From assembly GCF_900187115.1 (NCBI RefSeq), contig NZ_LT906455.1, forward strand, positions 1,364,001-1,428,000: 64,000 nt of DNA, read 5' to 3'. This DNA comes from Aliarcobacter butzleri. Its GTDB lineage: Bacteria; Campylobacterota; Campylobacteria; Campylobacterales; Arcobacteraceae. The notes beneath the pieces were generated by a model. It ran no database searches. It saw nothing but the letters and a program-made list of their open reading frames with translations, and was not told the origin of the DNA. The position numbers and the translations under genes are program-made. Positions within the stretch are counted from its first letter, which is position 1; the number at the start of each line of letters is the position of its first letter. Below, piece by piece: positions 25,887 to 34,775 of this stretch.

Positions 25887-27615
25887 CACTCATTTTTTCT
25901 TCAAAATCTTTATTTATCTGCTCTATTTTCTCCATAACTTCTAAAATAGAGTTTTCAACTTTTGTTTTTTCTATTCCAAAAAGTGTAGAAGCTTTATTTT
26001 CTAACTCTTCAAGTTGTGCTTTTAAAGGTTTTAAATCTTGGCTTTTTTTTGCAACTAATTCTGCTCTTAATTTTTTGCTCTCTTTTTTATTTACTTTTGG
26101 TTTTTCAACTTTTTTCTTTGGTTCTTCTAAATCATCTTCCCAACCAATTTTCTCTAAAAACTCATCATAAGTTCCATTGAAATAATCAGCTCCATCATTT
26201 GTAAATACAATCAATCTATCACAAACAGCTCTAAGTAAATCTTCACTGTGAGTTACAATAATACAAGAACCTTCAAAAGCTTTTATAGCATTTGTAAGTG
26301 CTTCAATAGAATCCATATCAAGGTGGTTTGTAGGCTCATCAAGAAATAGTAAATTTACATCTTGAGCGATAATTTTCCCAAGCATTACTCTACTTTTTTC
26401 ACCTCCACTTAAAAGTGAGATTTTTTTCTTTGCATTATCACCACTAAACATCATCAATCCACAAATATTTCTTATAGTTGATTCAGCTAGTTTTACATTT
26501 ACAGAGTGAATTTCATCCATTATTGTATTATTTTGGTTTAGATGAGAAATATTTGTTTGCCCAAAGTGTCCAAATACACAACTTGGATGATAATCTACAC
26601 TTCCAGTTAGTTGTTTTAGTTCACCTGCAAGAACATTTAAAAGTGTTGATTTTCCTTTTCCATTTTTTCCTATAATTCCAATCGTTTCACCTTTGTTTAA
26701 TGCAAAAGTTATATCTTTAAATAAAATATTTTCTTTTGTATATCCAAAACTTACATCTTTAACTTCAAGTAAAAATTTAGCACTTGTATCTTTGTAATTA
26801 AAATCAAATTTTAGATTTCTATCGTATTCAATATCTTCTAAAATATCCATTTTTTCTAAAATTTTTACTTTTGATTGAGCTAAATTTGCAGTTGCTGCTC
26901 TTGCTTTATTTTTTGCAATAAACTCTTCAAGTTCTTTGATTTTTTTCTCTTGTGCTATTTTTTGCTTTTCGTAGTGTTCATCATTTTGTTCTAATAATTC
27001 ATAAAACTTTTTCGTCCCACCTTGTACCATAAAAGCATTTTTTCTTATAATTCCCATAGTATGAGTACAAACACTATCCATAAAATCTCTATCGTGAGTG
27101 ATAAGTATAACTTCACCATCAAAAGATTTTAAAAAAGCTTTTAGCCATCGAATAGATAAAATATCAAGGTAGTTTGTAGGCTCATCAAGTAAAAGCATAT
27201 TCGGTTCAGTTAAAAGAAGTTTTGCTAAATTTATCCGTATTTGATAACCACCTGAAAAGCTTTTTGGCTCTTTTTGTAAATCGCTTTCACTAAATCCTAA
27301 TCCAAATAAAATCTTTTCAGCTTTATAGATGTTGTATTTATCATCTTCTCCTAAAGCTAAAGCTGTTTCGTCTAAAAGTGTTTTTTCTGTAAAATCAAAA
27401 TATTGTTTTAATGCTCCAATTTTATAGTTTTTTGGTATTGCAATTTCACCACTTTCAGCATGTTCTTCACCTAATACAAGCTTAAAAAGTGTCGATTTTC
27501 CTGTACCGTTTCTCCCAACTAATCCAACTTTATCACCTTTATTTAATCGTAGGTTTAAATCACTATAAAGCTGGTTTGTAGGATAACTTTTTGATATGTT
27601 TATTAGTTCTATCAT
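25879..27615 (-). CDS. ABC-F family ATPase (ribosome-associated)
   Basis: This 578-residue soluble protein has two ATP-binding cassettes and no membrane segments. Cassette 1 has Walker A GRNGTGKST near 35 and signature FSGGYQIRINLAKLLL near 119; cassette 2 has GKNGKGKST near 316 and LSGGEKSRVMLGK. They are joined by a charged helical linker (about 205-265), the P-site interaction motif region. A coiled-coil C-terminus (about 500-578) follows, as in Uup/YheS-like members. ABC-F proteins bind the ribosomal E site to relieve stalling or protect from antibiotics. The exact subgroup cannot be set by eye. Confidence 0.9.
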   Translation of the reverse strand: MIELINISKSYPTNQLYSDLNLRLNKGDKVGLVGRNGTGKSTLFKLVLGEEHAESGEIAIPKNYKIGALKQYFDFTEKTLLDETALALGEDDKYNIYKAEKILFGLGFSESDLQKEPKSFSGGYQIRINLAKLLLTEPNMLLLDEPTNYLDILSIRWLKAFLKSFDGEVILITHDRDFMDSVCTHTMGIIRKNAFMVQGGTKKFYELLEQNDEHYEKQKIAQEKKIKELEEFIAKNKARAATANLAQSKVKILEKMDILEDIEYDRNLKFDFNYKDTSAKFLLEVKDVSFGYTKENILFKDITFALNKGETIGIIGKNGKGKSTLLNVLAGELKQLTGSVDYHPSCVFGHFGQTNISHLNQNNTIMDEIHSVNVKLAESTIRNICGLMMFSGDNAKKKISLLSGGEKSRVMLGKIIAQDVNLLFLDEPTNHLDMDSIEALTNAIKAFEGSCIIVTHSEDLLRAVCDRLIVFTNDGADYFNGTYDEFLEKIGWEDDLEEPKKKVEKPKVNKKESKKLRAELVAKKSQDLKPLKAQLEELENKASTLFGIEKTKVENSILEVMEKIEQINKDFEEKMSEL

Positions 27616-27720
27616 CTATGTCTCTTTTATGTAAATTCTATTTTTAAAGGTGGGATTATATGATATTGTCAGTTATATTATCATAAACTCATTTTTTTAA
27701 TATTTTAAAAAGGAGTTTTT

Positions 27721-28230
27721 ATGGCTGTTCCAGTAAATAAAGAAGAGTTAATTCTTGCAATAAATACAAACTACATAAAACTCAAAAAAGAGTTAGAAAA
27801 TATTCCTATCGAACTTACAACTTTAAAAGATTTAGAAGGACATTCAAAAGGTACTTTAATGTCTATTAATAATCTTTTATCATATCTTCTTGGTTGGCAA
27901 GAATTAGTCTTAAAATGGAATGTAAAAAAACAAAATAAAGAAGAAGTTGATTTTCCAGAAACAGGTTATAAATGGAATCAATTAGGAAAACTAGCACAAA
28001 AATTTTATGATGATTATAAAAATGATGATTTTAATACTTTGCTTTTCAAACTAGATAAAAGAGTTGAAGAAATTTTAAAACTTATAGAAAATAAATCAAA
28101 TAAAGAACTTTATGAAATTAGTTGGTATGAAAAATGGACTTTAGGAAGAATGATACAATTTAATACTTCATCACCATACACTAATGCTAAAGCAAGAATA
28201 AGAAAATGGAAAAAAAGTCATAATATTTAA
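27721..28230 (+). CDS. ClbS/DfsB family four-helix-bundle protein
   Basis: This 169-residue protein has the DUF1706 (ClbS/DfsB) pattern: MSINNLLSYLLGWQELVL near residue 47, VDFPETGYKWNQLGKLAQKFY near 80, and KWTLGRMIQFNTSSPYTNAKARIRKW at the end. ClbS protects colibactin producers by hydrolysing the cyclopropane warhead, and DfsB-like relatives are widespread in bacteria without that toxin. The role here is therefore open, possibly detoxification of an electrophile. The ribosome site AAAAGGAG is strong. It stands alone, convergent with dapD across a perfect hairpin. Confidence 0.8.
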   Translation: MAVPVNKEELILAINTNYIKLKKELENIPIELTTLKDLEGHSKGTLMSINNLLSYLLGWQELVLKWNVKKQNKEEVDFPETGYKWNQLGKLAQKFYDDYKNDDFNTLLFKLDKRVEEILKLIENKSNKELYEISWYEKWTLGRMIQFNTSSPYTNAKARIRKWKKSHNI

Positions 28231-28263
28231 AATAAAAAACAAGAAAAATTCTTGTTTTTTATT
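28231..28263. terminator. Perfect bidirectional terminator between clbS-like gene and dapD
   Basis: A 15-bp perfect inverted repeat, AATAAAAAACAAGAA-AAA-TTCTTGTTTTTTATT, starts directly after the clbS-like stop and ends four bases before the dapD stop. A-tract and T-tract flanks make it an intrinsic terminator in both directions. Confidence 0.85.
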
Positions 28264-28266
28264 AAA

Positions 28267-29454
28267 TTAGTGTAAATCAGCGTTTAATTTGATTTCTCTT
28301 GTACTTCTCATAGCAATTGTTTGACCAGTTGAAGAATTTACTCTAAAGTGAACTCCATTTACTCCGATAAAATCGCTACCTTTCATAACATTAGAGATTT
28401 CTTTTCCAGGATTTATAGCTTTTAGTTGTTCTACTGCTTTATCTGAAAGTGCTATTTTAGTTCCAGGAAGGATTGTAACTCCAGCATCTAAAATACAACC
28501 ATCACCAATAGTTGTTCCTGTACAAGAGTTTGCTCCTAAAAGAGTGTTTTCTCCAATAGTAACAGGTACACCATCTGTTCCACTTAATACTCCAAGAATT
28601 GAAGCTCCTCCACCAACATCACTTCCAGCTCCAACAACAGCACTTGAAGATATTCTTCCTTCAACCATAACGCTACCTAAAGTTCCCGCATTGAAGTTAA
28701 TATATGCAGCTCCTGGCATAACTGTTGTTCCAGCTGCTAATTGTGCTCCCATTCTAACTTTTGAAGTTTCTAAAATTCTTGTGTTATCAGCAGGAATAAC
28801 ATGTTGTAAGAATCTTGGGAATTTATCTACAAAATCAATATTTGGATATTTTGCACCAATTTTTAAAACGATTTCATTTGCTCTTAGCCAATCAAGTTCA
28901 ATTGGTTGATTTCCTATCCAAGCGCAATTGTGTAATTTTCCAAATGCACCATTTAAATTAAGGCTTCTTAATTTCGCTTTTCCAGTTGAAAGTGCATAAA
29001 GTTTTAAATAAACAGATTCTGTACTCTCAGGTGCAGTATCTTCAAAAATAAATACAACTCTATAATCATCTGCTGTTAAACCAGAATCTATTGGAAGAGA
29101 TGCTAAAGTTGAGATAACTTGAACATTTTTATGTGCTTCACCTTTTGCTTCAGGGATAAAAGGTCTAAAAGCTTCAATACAAGAAGTTAGAAATTCATCT
29201 GAAATTTTACATACTAATTCAGATTTTGATGTATCAACATTTTCTCCAGCTACTTTTAAAGCATTTAAAAAAATTGCTGCACTTCCAAAGTTCTCATTCC
29301 AGTTAATTACTGGAAAAGTTGCTTGAAGTATTTTATCTTTATTTAATTGTCCTCTATCAACTCTTGCAATACCAAATCCAATTGGATTTTTGTACCAAGA
29401 TTGTGCTTGAATATCTTCTACTAATTGTTTAAATTCATCTTTTGTATAAGCCAT
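28267..29454 (-). CDS. dapD: 2,3,4,5-tetrahydropyridine-2,6-dicarboxylate N-succinyltransferase
   Basis: This 395-residue enzyme transfers succinate from succinyl-CoA in the lysine and diaminopimelate pathway. The C-terminal half (about 215-330) is a left-handed beta-helix of hexapeptide repeats (MVEGRISSSAVVGAGSDVGG, IGENTLLGANSCTGTTIGDG), with an N-terminal domain of about 200 residues. It is much longer than the E. coli enzyme (274) and matches the Campylobacterota DapD type. It has its own upstream region with a GGAG ribosome site and a possible TATA element near 29490. It is a single gene convergent with the clbS-like gene. Confidence 0.92.
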   Translation of the reverse strand: MAYTKDEFKQLVEDIQAQSWYKNPIGFGIARVDRGQLNKDKILQATFPVINWNENFGSAAIFLNALKVAGENVDTSKSELVCKISDEFLTSCIEAFRPFIPEAKGEAHKNVQVISTLASLPIDSGLTADDYRVVFIFEDTAPESTESVYLKLYALSTGKAKLRSLNLNGAFGKLHNCAWIGNQPIELDWLRANEIVLKIGAKYPNIDFVDKFPRFLQHVIPADNTRILETSKVRMGAQLAAGTTVMPGAAYINFNAGTLGSVMVEGRISSSAVVGAGSDVGGGASILGVLSGTDGVPVTIGENTLLGANSCTGTTIGDGCILDAGVTILPGTKIALSDKAVEQLKAINPGKEISNVMKGSDFIGVNGVHFRVNSSTGQTIAMRSTREIKLNADLH

Positions 29455-29522
29455 TAGTTCTTAATCTCCTATAAAATTTTCGTATATTGTACTATAAATA
29501 AGACTAATATTAGGTTAATTAA

Positions 29523-29546
29523 AAGGTAGTACAAAAATACTATCTT
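29523..29546 (-). terminator. Terminator after the HAD-mannitol dehydrogenase gene
   Basis: On the minus strand, AAGATAGTA-TTTTTG-TACTACCTT forms a 9-bp stem with one G-T mismatch and is followed by TTAATT, a short T-rich tail. It lies just past the stop of the mtlD-like gene and before the dapD promoter region. Confidence 0.6.
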
Positions 29547-29555
29547 GCAAAAGCT

Positions 29556-31559
29556 TTAATTTTCTTCTATTTTTAAAGATGTTTTTATTTTCTCTAATTT
29601 ATTTTCAATTCTTTTTATAAGCTTTGCATCTATTTTTTTATCTAAACCTTTATATGGTTTAAAATTGTATTCTCCATCATAACATAAAATATCCTCTACT
29701 TTGTTTCTTTTTGCATAAAGTTCTTTTATTTTTGTTGCTTCTTTATCTTTAGAAGGTGCAACTAAAAGAGAATAAAGTATTGCACAAGCAACACCAAATT
29801 CCAGATTTTGAGTTTTTAAATCCATATTTTGTGCTGAAAAAATATTACCTAAAACTCTTTCATCTTTTTGAAGTTTTCTTAAAGGATCTCGTCCAACTCT
29901 ATGACAACTATCTTTAAATGAGACTCTACATCGTTTTATAAAATTATTTATAAACTCTAAAATATAACTTTTTAATTCTGGTGTTTCATTTATCAAAAAA
30001 GGCTTTATCTCATTTTCCATAATTCTTTTTGCTAAAGAATATACTCTTTTATCTCCAATTCCTTGTCCTATTGTTTTATATCCTAGAAGGGAAGAGTACC
30101 AAGCTATAATTGCGTGTGTTCCATTTGAAAGTTTATTTTTAATATTTTGCATAATATCTATATTTGATACCGTTTTAACTTGTCTTAATGTATTTAAAAT
30201 TGGACTATTATTATCAGCATAAATCAAAATATCTGGTTCACTGGAAAATAAATCTATATTTAGTTCATCTATTTCAGATAAATTTTCTTTAAATTGTTTC
30301 AAAGCATTTGATAGTGGAATATTTGAAACCATACGATTAACTACTGTTTCGCAAAAATGAGTATTATTGATGATTTGTGTTGCTTCTTTATCTTCAATTA
30401 TTGTTTTAAGAGATTTTAATATATGTCTTTTTACATATTTTTTTGCGCCTATTTTATTCATTACAATTAAAATAGTGAGTTTTTTATCATGCTTTTTATA
30501 TCTTGCTTTTAATCCTAAAGCTATATTTATCGCTTGGGTTTTTATTGCAGATTCGGGAAGAGTTAAAGCTATAATATCGCTTTCAATATACATTTTATCT
30601 ATAGCTTCACGGTCATTTAAATCAATAATATTGATTCCTCTAATAGTTTGATGATATGCAATACTTTCATATTTTATAGTATATTTTCCAGATGAATTTA
30701 TCAAATCTCTTAAAAGAACATTTTTTGAAGCACCTGTTATTTTTTCTGGACGTGTATACCCATCCCAATGAAGAAAAATTTGAGACAAATAACCTCCACC
30801 AATTGCACCAAAACCGTGAATTCCTGCTTTAAAAGAATCTGTACTTTGAGGAAAATGTTCATTTATAAGTGGTGGTTTCATCTTTGAAGTGTATAAAGCT
30901 AAATCTAAAACGAAATCTTTCATATTTTGATATCTTTTAAAAACTTTTTGTAAAATTTCTTCATTTGGATCTTTTATATCTTTGATATAAATTGGTAGTG
31001 TATTTGCATCTAAAGCAGATATTAGACCATTTTGCGAATCTTCAAAAACTAAACATTTATTTGGTTGACAGTTTAGTTCTTTTGCAGCTTTTATAAAAAT
31101 ATCAGGGTTGGGTTTTCCTTTTTTTATTTCATCTCCACAAACTGTAATATCAAAAAAATGCATTACTCCTGCGTTTAAAAGATATTGTTCTGCTATTTCT
31201 CTTCTACTTGAAGTTGCAAGCGCTATTAAAATACCATTCTTTTTTAATCTTTCTAAAACATTAAATAAACCTTCTTTTATTGGTACTCCATTTTGTTTTG
31301 TCCAATTAATTTCAAGTTCATCTGCGAGTTTCCTTATCTCAATATAAGGATAATTTTCATCATATTGTTTTTTAATCAGTTCTTCCGAAGCTTTTGCACT
31401 CAAGCCCAAACATTGCGTTAAAATCTCTTCAGATAAACTCTCACCAAAAATCTGTTTTGAAGCTTGCTGAATCATTCTCATTCTTAACTTTTCAGTATCA
31501 AACATCGTACCATCCATATCAAAAATGGCAGCTTCTATCTCTTTATTATCAAATATCAT
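29556..31559 (-). CDS. mtlD: Fused HAD phosphatase / mannitol-1-phosphate 5-dehydrogenase
   Basis: This 667-residue fusion has two domains. Residues 1-215 are a HAD phosphatase of the beta-phosphoglucomutase type: DMDGT at 14-18, ATSSRRE near 115, KGKPNPDIF near 148, VFEDSQNG near 171. From about 244 it is a long-chain mannitol dehydrogenase: GFGAIGGG Rossmann loop at 249-256, NGTHAIIAWY and RVGRDPLRKL near the C-terminus. Fusions of this kind are known in Acinetobacter baylyi, where the enzyme reduces fructose-6-phosphate to mannitol-1-phosphate and dephosphorylates it to mannitol, an osmolyte. A similar salt-stress role is inferred. It is a single gene; no mannitol PTS is nearby. Confidence 0.85.
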   Translation of the reverse strand: MIFDNKEIEAAIFDMDGTMFDTEKLRMRMIQQASKQIFGESLSEEILTQCLGLSAKASEELIKKQYDENYPYIEIRKLADELEINWTKQNGVPIKEGLFNVLERLKKNGILIALATSSRREIAEQYLLNAGVMHFFDITVCGDEIKKGKPNPDIFIKAAKELNCQPNKCLVFEDSQNGLISALDANTLPIYIKDIKDPNEEILQKVFKRYQNMKDFVLDLALYTSKMKPPLINEHFPQSTDSFKAGIHGFGAIGGGYLSQIFLHWDGYTRPEKITGASKNVLLRDLINSSGKYTIKYESIAYHQTIRGINIIDLNDREAIDKMYIESDIIALTLPESAIKTQAINIALGLKARYKKHDKKLTILIVMNKIGAKKYVKRHILKSLKTIIEDKEATQIINNTHFCETVVNRMVSNIPLSNALKQFKENLSEIDELNIDLFSSEPDILIYADNNSPILNTLRQVKTVSNIDIMQNIKNKLSNGTHAIIAWYSSLLGYKTIGQGIGDKRVYSLAKRIMENEIKPFLINETPELKSYILEFINNFIKRCRVSFKDSCHRVGRDPLRKLQKDERVLGNIFSAQNMDLKTQNLEFGVACAILYSLLVAPSKDKEATKIKELYAKRNKVEDILCYDGEYNFKPYKGLDKKIDAKLIKRIENKLEKIKTSLKIEEN

Positions 31560-31863
31560 ATTGCTTTTACCTCCTGTGCTGTTTTGATTCCTTTTATGTT
31601 GATATTTTTGTTATTTTTCTTTCGAAAACCCTTCGATTTTAGCAGTTTTAAATAAATGTTTACTTTATCGATAAATGAAAAGAAGCCTTTTTTATTTATG
31701 AAAGTATCATTCATTTCCTATATATTGGTAAAGTTAAAAAAATTATGAAATTTTAGATATTTTCAATTTTATACCAAATTTTTCGGAATTTGCTGTATAT
31801 TTTTTGTATATATAATTTTCTTTATGCTATTATTTAACCAAAGTTTTTAAGAGGGAAAGTGAA
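31560..31863. other. Divergent AT-rich intergenic region
   Basis: About 304 bases separate the mannitol enzyme gene and the 123-residue plus-strand gene, and no credible ORF is seen. Near the right end ATGCTATTAT (about 31823-31832) resembles an extended -10 box for the plus gene, followed by its GAGGG ribosome site. The left end should carry the promoter of the mannitol gene. Confidence 0.4.
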
Positions 31864-32235
31864 ATGTCTTCAGCCGATAATATAATAAATGATTTTAATA
31901 TTGGTTTTCTTAAAACAGCTGATAGCCTTAGAAGTCGTATTAATTTTCAAGAAAATTCTGAATATTCAAGTTATGAAGAAACTTTAAATCAAGTAAGTTC
32001 TTCACCTATTGACCCATCAAATAACTATCTTCAAGTAAATAATTTTGCACTTGATAGACAAGATATGGTAATTCCTGAAAAAGTTGATATTGACACTGCT
32101 TCTGTTCAAGAAACAAATGTAAATACACAAGAAGAAGAACAACTAAGTTATAAAAATGATTTTTTAAAAAATATGGGTGTTGATTTACAAAATAAGGCAG
32201 AATTAATGAGAGCATTATTAAGTAGCGCCGAATAA
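31864..32235 (+). CDS. Unknown 123-residue acidic, probably disordered protein
   Basis: I do not recognise a family. There is no signal peptide or membrane segment. The first 25 residues (INDFNIGFLKTADSLRSRI) and the last 30 (YKNDFLKNMGVDLQNKAELM) look helical. The middle is rich in Ser, Asn, Gln and acidic residues and is probably disordered. A strong GAGGG ribosome site 8 nt before the ATG, a plausible promoter and a terminator straight after it argue that it is an expressed single-gene unit. The helix-linker-helix plan would suit an adaptor or secreted/flagellar accessory protein, but this is only a guess. Confidence 0.65.
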   Translation: MSSADNIINDFNIGFLKTADSLRSRINFQENSEYSSYEETLNQVSSSPIDPSNNYLQVNNFALDRQDMVIPEKVDIDTASVQETNVNTQEEEQLSYKNDFLKNMGVDLQNKAELMRALLSSAE

Positions 32236-32248
32236 TTTTTGCTAAATT

Positions 32249-32279
32249 AAACAAGGCTTTTATAAAATTGGCTTTGTTT
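32249..32279. terminator. Terminator between the 123-aa gene and priA
   Basis: A 9-bp stem, AAACAAGGC pairing with GCTTTGTTT (one G-T), encloses an AT-rich loop and is followed by TTTTATA on the plus strand. It is convergent with priA and probably serves both genes. Confidence 0.65.
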
Positions 32280-32285
32280 TTTATA

Positions 32286-34133
32286 TTAGTAAATTGTATC
32301 CATATCTATTGAAGCATTTGCTGAGTTTATTGAGTGTAAAGTTTGAAGTAATGCTTTTACATTATTTGAACGAAGAATGATTTCATATCTATATTTGTTT
32401 GCTATTTTAAATATAGGACTTTGTCCAAAACCTACAACCTCTACATTTTTATTTTGTTTAAAAAGTTTTACATAAAAATCCATTTCATCTTTCACTTTTA
32501 GTCCATTTGTATGAGAAAATGTAACTTTTGCCATTTTTAAATATGGTGGATATAAATCTTTTCTAAACTCTAGTTCACTTTGTAAAAACTCTTCATAATT
32601 TGACTCATTTAAGTAATAATCAAAAAACTCTTGATTTTTTGTTTGAATTATCACTTCTCCAAAACCACTTCTTCCACTTCGTCCTGATATTTGAATAAGT
32701 AGTGAGAGTGCTTTTTCTCTTGCTTTATATGAATTCATATTTAAAACCGAATCAATTCCAAGAACAACAGCAAGCTTCACATTATGATAATCATGTCCTT
32801 TTGAAAGCATCTGAGTTCCAACTAAAATGTCTATTTTCCCACTATTAAAATCATTTAAAATAGTTTTTAGTTGATTTTCTGTTTTTATCTCGTCTCTATC
32901 AAATCTTTTGATATTTTTTTGTGGAAAGATAGCTTTTAATTCCTCTTCAATCTGCGCAGTTCCAACTCTTAAATTATGAATAATTCCAGTTTTACAGCTA
33001 GGACAAGAGTTTGGAATTTGTTGAGTATAACCGCAATAGTGGCATTTTAAAGCCAAATCATTTTTATGTAAACTCATAGAAACACTACAATATGGACATT
33101 CAACTGATTTTCCACAAGTTGTACAAATTTGATATTTAAAATTTGCTCGTGTTGGCAAAAAAACTATAACTTGATTTTGGCTATTTATCGTAGTTTCTAT
33201 TTTATTTAAAATCTTTGGAGATAAATTCATATCACTATCTTCAAAACTATAAGCTTTATTTGTTTTATGGTAAGTTTCATCAAGCCTAAAAAAAGGTATT
33301 TTTAAAAATGAACTAGAAGATGGTGTTGCACTTCCAAGAATAAGTTGTAAATTATACTTTTTAGCTATATAAATACTCAAATCTTTTGTATGAAATCGCG
33401 GTTTTGAATCACTTTTATAAGAATCATCATTTTCTTCATCTACAACAATCACGCCCAAATCTGAATATGGTAAAAAAAGTGCAGATCTTGCTCCTGCAAT
33501 AAGTTTTATACTTCCTTCTTGTAAACCTTGTAAAATTTGTGCTTTTTTCTTTTTTGTAATTTTAGAATGCCAAATAGCTACACTTTTAGCAAAAACTTTT
33601 TCCAATCTTTTTTGCATTTGAGGAGTTAAAGAGATCTCTGGCATAAGTAAAACTGCTTGTTTACCACTATTTAAGCACTCTTCAATAATTTTTATATAAA
33701 TTTCTGTTTTTCCAGCACCTGTATTTGCAAATAAAAGTGCTTGTTTTTTTTGTTTTAAAAACTCTTTGGCTTTTTCTTGTAAACTTGATAAAACTATTTT
33801 ACTATCAAATATTTCTTCATTTAAAAGTTGTTTTATATTTTTATCAAAAGGGTTATAAATACTAAGAGCTTCACCTAAAGAACAAACATAATATGTAGAG
33901 ATAAAACTTGCAATTTCAAGCATCTTTTCATCATAAAATTCATTTGTAATTTCACTAATATCTGTACATTTAAAATCTGGTTTTTCAACTATTTTTACAA
34001 TAACTGCTTCATCTAAAGCTTTTCTTTGTTTTAATTTTATTAAAACTTTTGTTCCAATTTTTATTTCTTCTTCACTTTGAAAAGTAAGATTTTCTAAAGG
34101 TGATTTTAATAAAGCAAGTTCATAAAAATACAT
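32286..34133 (-). CDS. priA: Primosomal protein N' (replication restart helicase PriA)
   Basis: This 615-residue superfamily 2 helicase reloads the replisome at stalled forks. An N-terminal DNA-end-binding region (about 1-110) is followed by Walker A FANTGAGKTEIY near 135 and the DEEN box (VIVVDEENDDSYKSDS) near 230. The zinc-binding insertion contains eight Cys (CTTCGKSVECPYC ... CHYCG ... CPSC), then motifs V/VI (GTQMLSKGHDYHNV, QISGRSGRSG). It is somewhat shorter than E. coli PriA (732), mostly at the N-terminus, as usual in Campylobacterota. The pseudopilin gene upstream ends one base into the priA start (34133). Confidence 0.93.
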   Translation of the reverse strand: MYFYELALLKSPLENLTFQSEEEIKIGTKVLIKLKQRKALDEAVIVKIVEKPDFKCTDISEITNEFYDEKMLEIASFISTYYVCSLGEALSIYNPFDKNIKQLLNEEIFDSKIVLSSLQEKAKEFLKQKKQALLFANTGAGKTEIYIKIIEECLNSGKQAVLLMPEISLTPQMQKRLEKVFAKSVAIWHSKITKKKKAQILQGLQEGSIKLIAGARSALFLPYSDLGVIVVDEENDDSYKSDSKPRFHTKDLSIYIAKKYNLQLILGSATPSSSSFLKIPFFRLDETYHKTNKAYSFEDSDMNLSPKILNKIETTINSQNQVIVFLPTRANFKYQICTTCGKSVECPYCSVSMSLHKNDLALKCHYCGYTQQIPNSCPSCKTGIIHNLRVGTAQIEEELKAIFPQKNIKRFDRDEIKTENQLKTILNDFNSGKIDILVGTQMLSKGHDYHNVKLAVVLGIDSVLNMNSYKAREKALSLLIQISGRSGRSGFGEVIIQTKNQEFFDYYLNESNYEEFLQSELEFRKDLYPPYLKMAKVTFSHTNGLKVKDEMDFYVKLFKQNKNVEVVGFGQSPIFKIANKYRYEIILRSNNVKALLQTLHSINSANASIDMDTIY

Positions 34134-34561
34134 TAATTAAGCTCTTTGCAGATATCTTCTTGGCTTTTACAAACAAAAGAGTTATTTTCCAAAACAAAAT
34201 TTATAGGATTTGATTCTAAATAAAAAATATAACTATTTTGCGAAACTTTTGCCCAACTTCCTAATTTTCTATCACTTGTATTTGTAGAAAGAATAGAAAA
34301 ATCAATAACTTTTTTGAATAACTCTTGATTATTTACATTTGTTGAAGCATCATCTAAAGATGAAATATTTGGAAGATTACTTAAAAGTATATTTTTGTTT
34401 TTCTGTTTTGAAATTCCTGATTGAATAAGTGCTAATTGTGATTTTAAAGTTACAAGATGAGTTTTATTGGTAACTTGATTAAATTTAGTCATTGCAAAAG
34501 TTGTTATTATAGCTACAATTAAAAGCACTACAATAATCTCAATTAAAGAAAAAGCTTTTAT
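34133..34561 (-). CDS. Type IV pilin-like pseudopilin, apparent AUA start codon
   Basis: This 142-residue protein has a prepilin signal, KAFSLIEIIVVLLIVAII: a very short basic leader, cleavage after Ala, Phe at +1 and Glu at +5. No ATG, GTG or TTG lies in frame between the upstream stop codon and this signal; the first GTG (34528) falls inside the transmembrane helix. ATA at 34561, 7 nt downstream of an AGGG ribosome site, would give IKAFSLIE, read as MKAFSLIE. The rest is a small, mostly polar domain with two Cys near the C-terminus. It may be a minor pilin for type II secretion or DNA uptake. It is tightly packed between small upstream genes and priA. Confidence 0.72.
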   Translation of the reverse strand: MKAFSLIEIIVVLLIVAIITTFAMTKFNQVTNKTHLVTLKSQLALIQSGISKQKNKNILLSNLPNISSLDDASTNVNNQELFKKVIDFSILSTNTSDRKLGSWAKVSQNSYIFYLESNPINFVLENNSFVCKSQEDICKELN

Positions 34562-34562
34562 A

Positions 34563-34775
34563 TCAAAGCCCTATAAGTTTATTTGTTATATCTTCAACTT
34601 CTTTTTGAAATTGTCTATATTCATAAGTTAGTTCAAGATAAGCTTTTAGTAAATCTTTTGTATCGTTATTATTATTCAAATCCAAATATTTTGTTAATAC
34701 ACCTTTTACTTCTTCATCAATATTTAAAGTATAAGCCATATTATTTATATGGAATGTAACCTCTTTTTTTGTCAC
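34563..34775 (-). CDS. Small protein of unknown function, possibly ZapA-like
   Basis: This 70-residue protein starts with a short strand-rich part (KEVTFHINNMAYTLNIDEEV) and continues as a long helix (YLELTYEYRQFQKEVEDITNKL). That order (beta then coiled-coil) is reminiscent of ZapA, which cross-links FtsZ filaments, but the similarity is only structural in outline. Its start overlaps the stop of the 64-residue coiled-coil gene by 4 bases, and its TGA stop ends one base before the pseudopilin ATA. It is coupled on both sides, so almost certainly real. Confidence 0.65.
   Translation of the reverse strand: MTKKEVTFHINNMAYTLNIDEEVKGVLTKYLDLNNNNDTKDLLKAYLELTYEYRQFQKEVEDITNKLIGL

Noticed and set aside
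34133-34528. GTG start (34528) for the pseudopilin
   Set aside because: It would delete the prepilin cleavage site and Glu+5, which are clearly encoded just upstream in the same frame.
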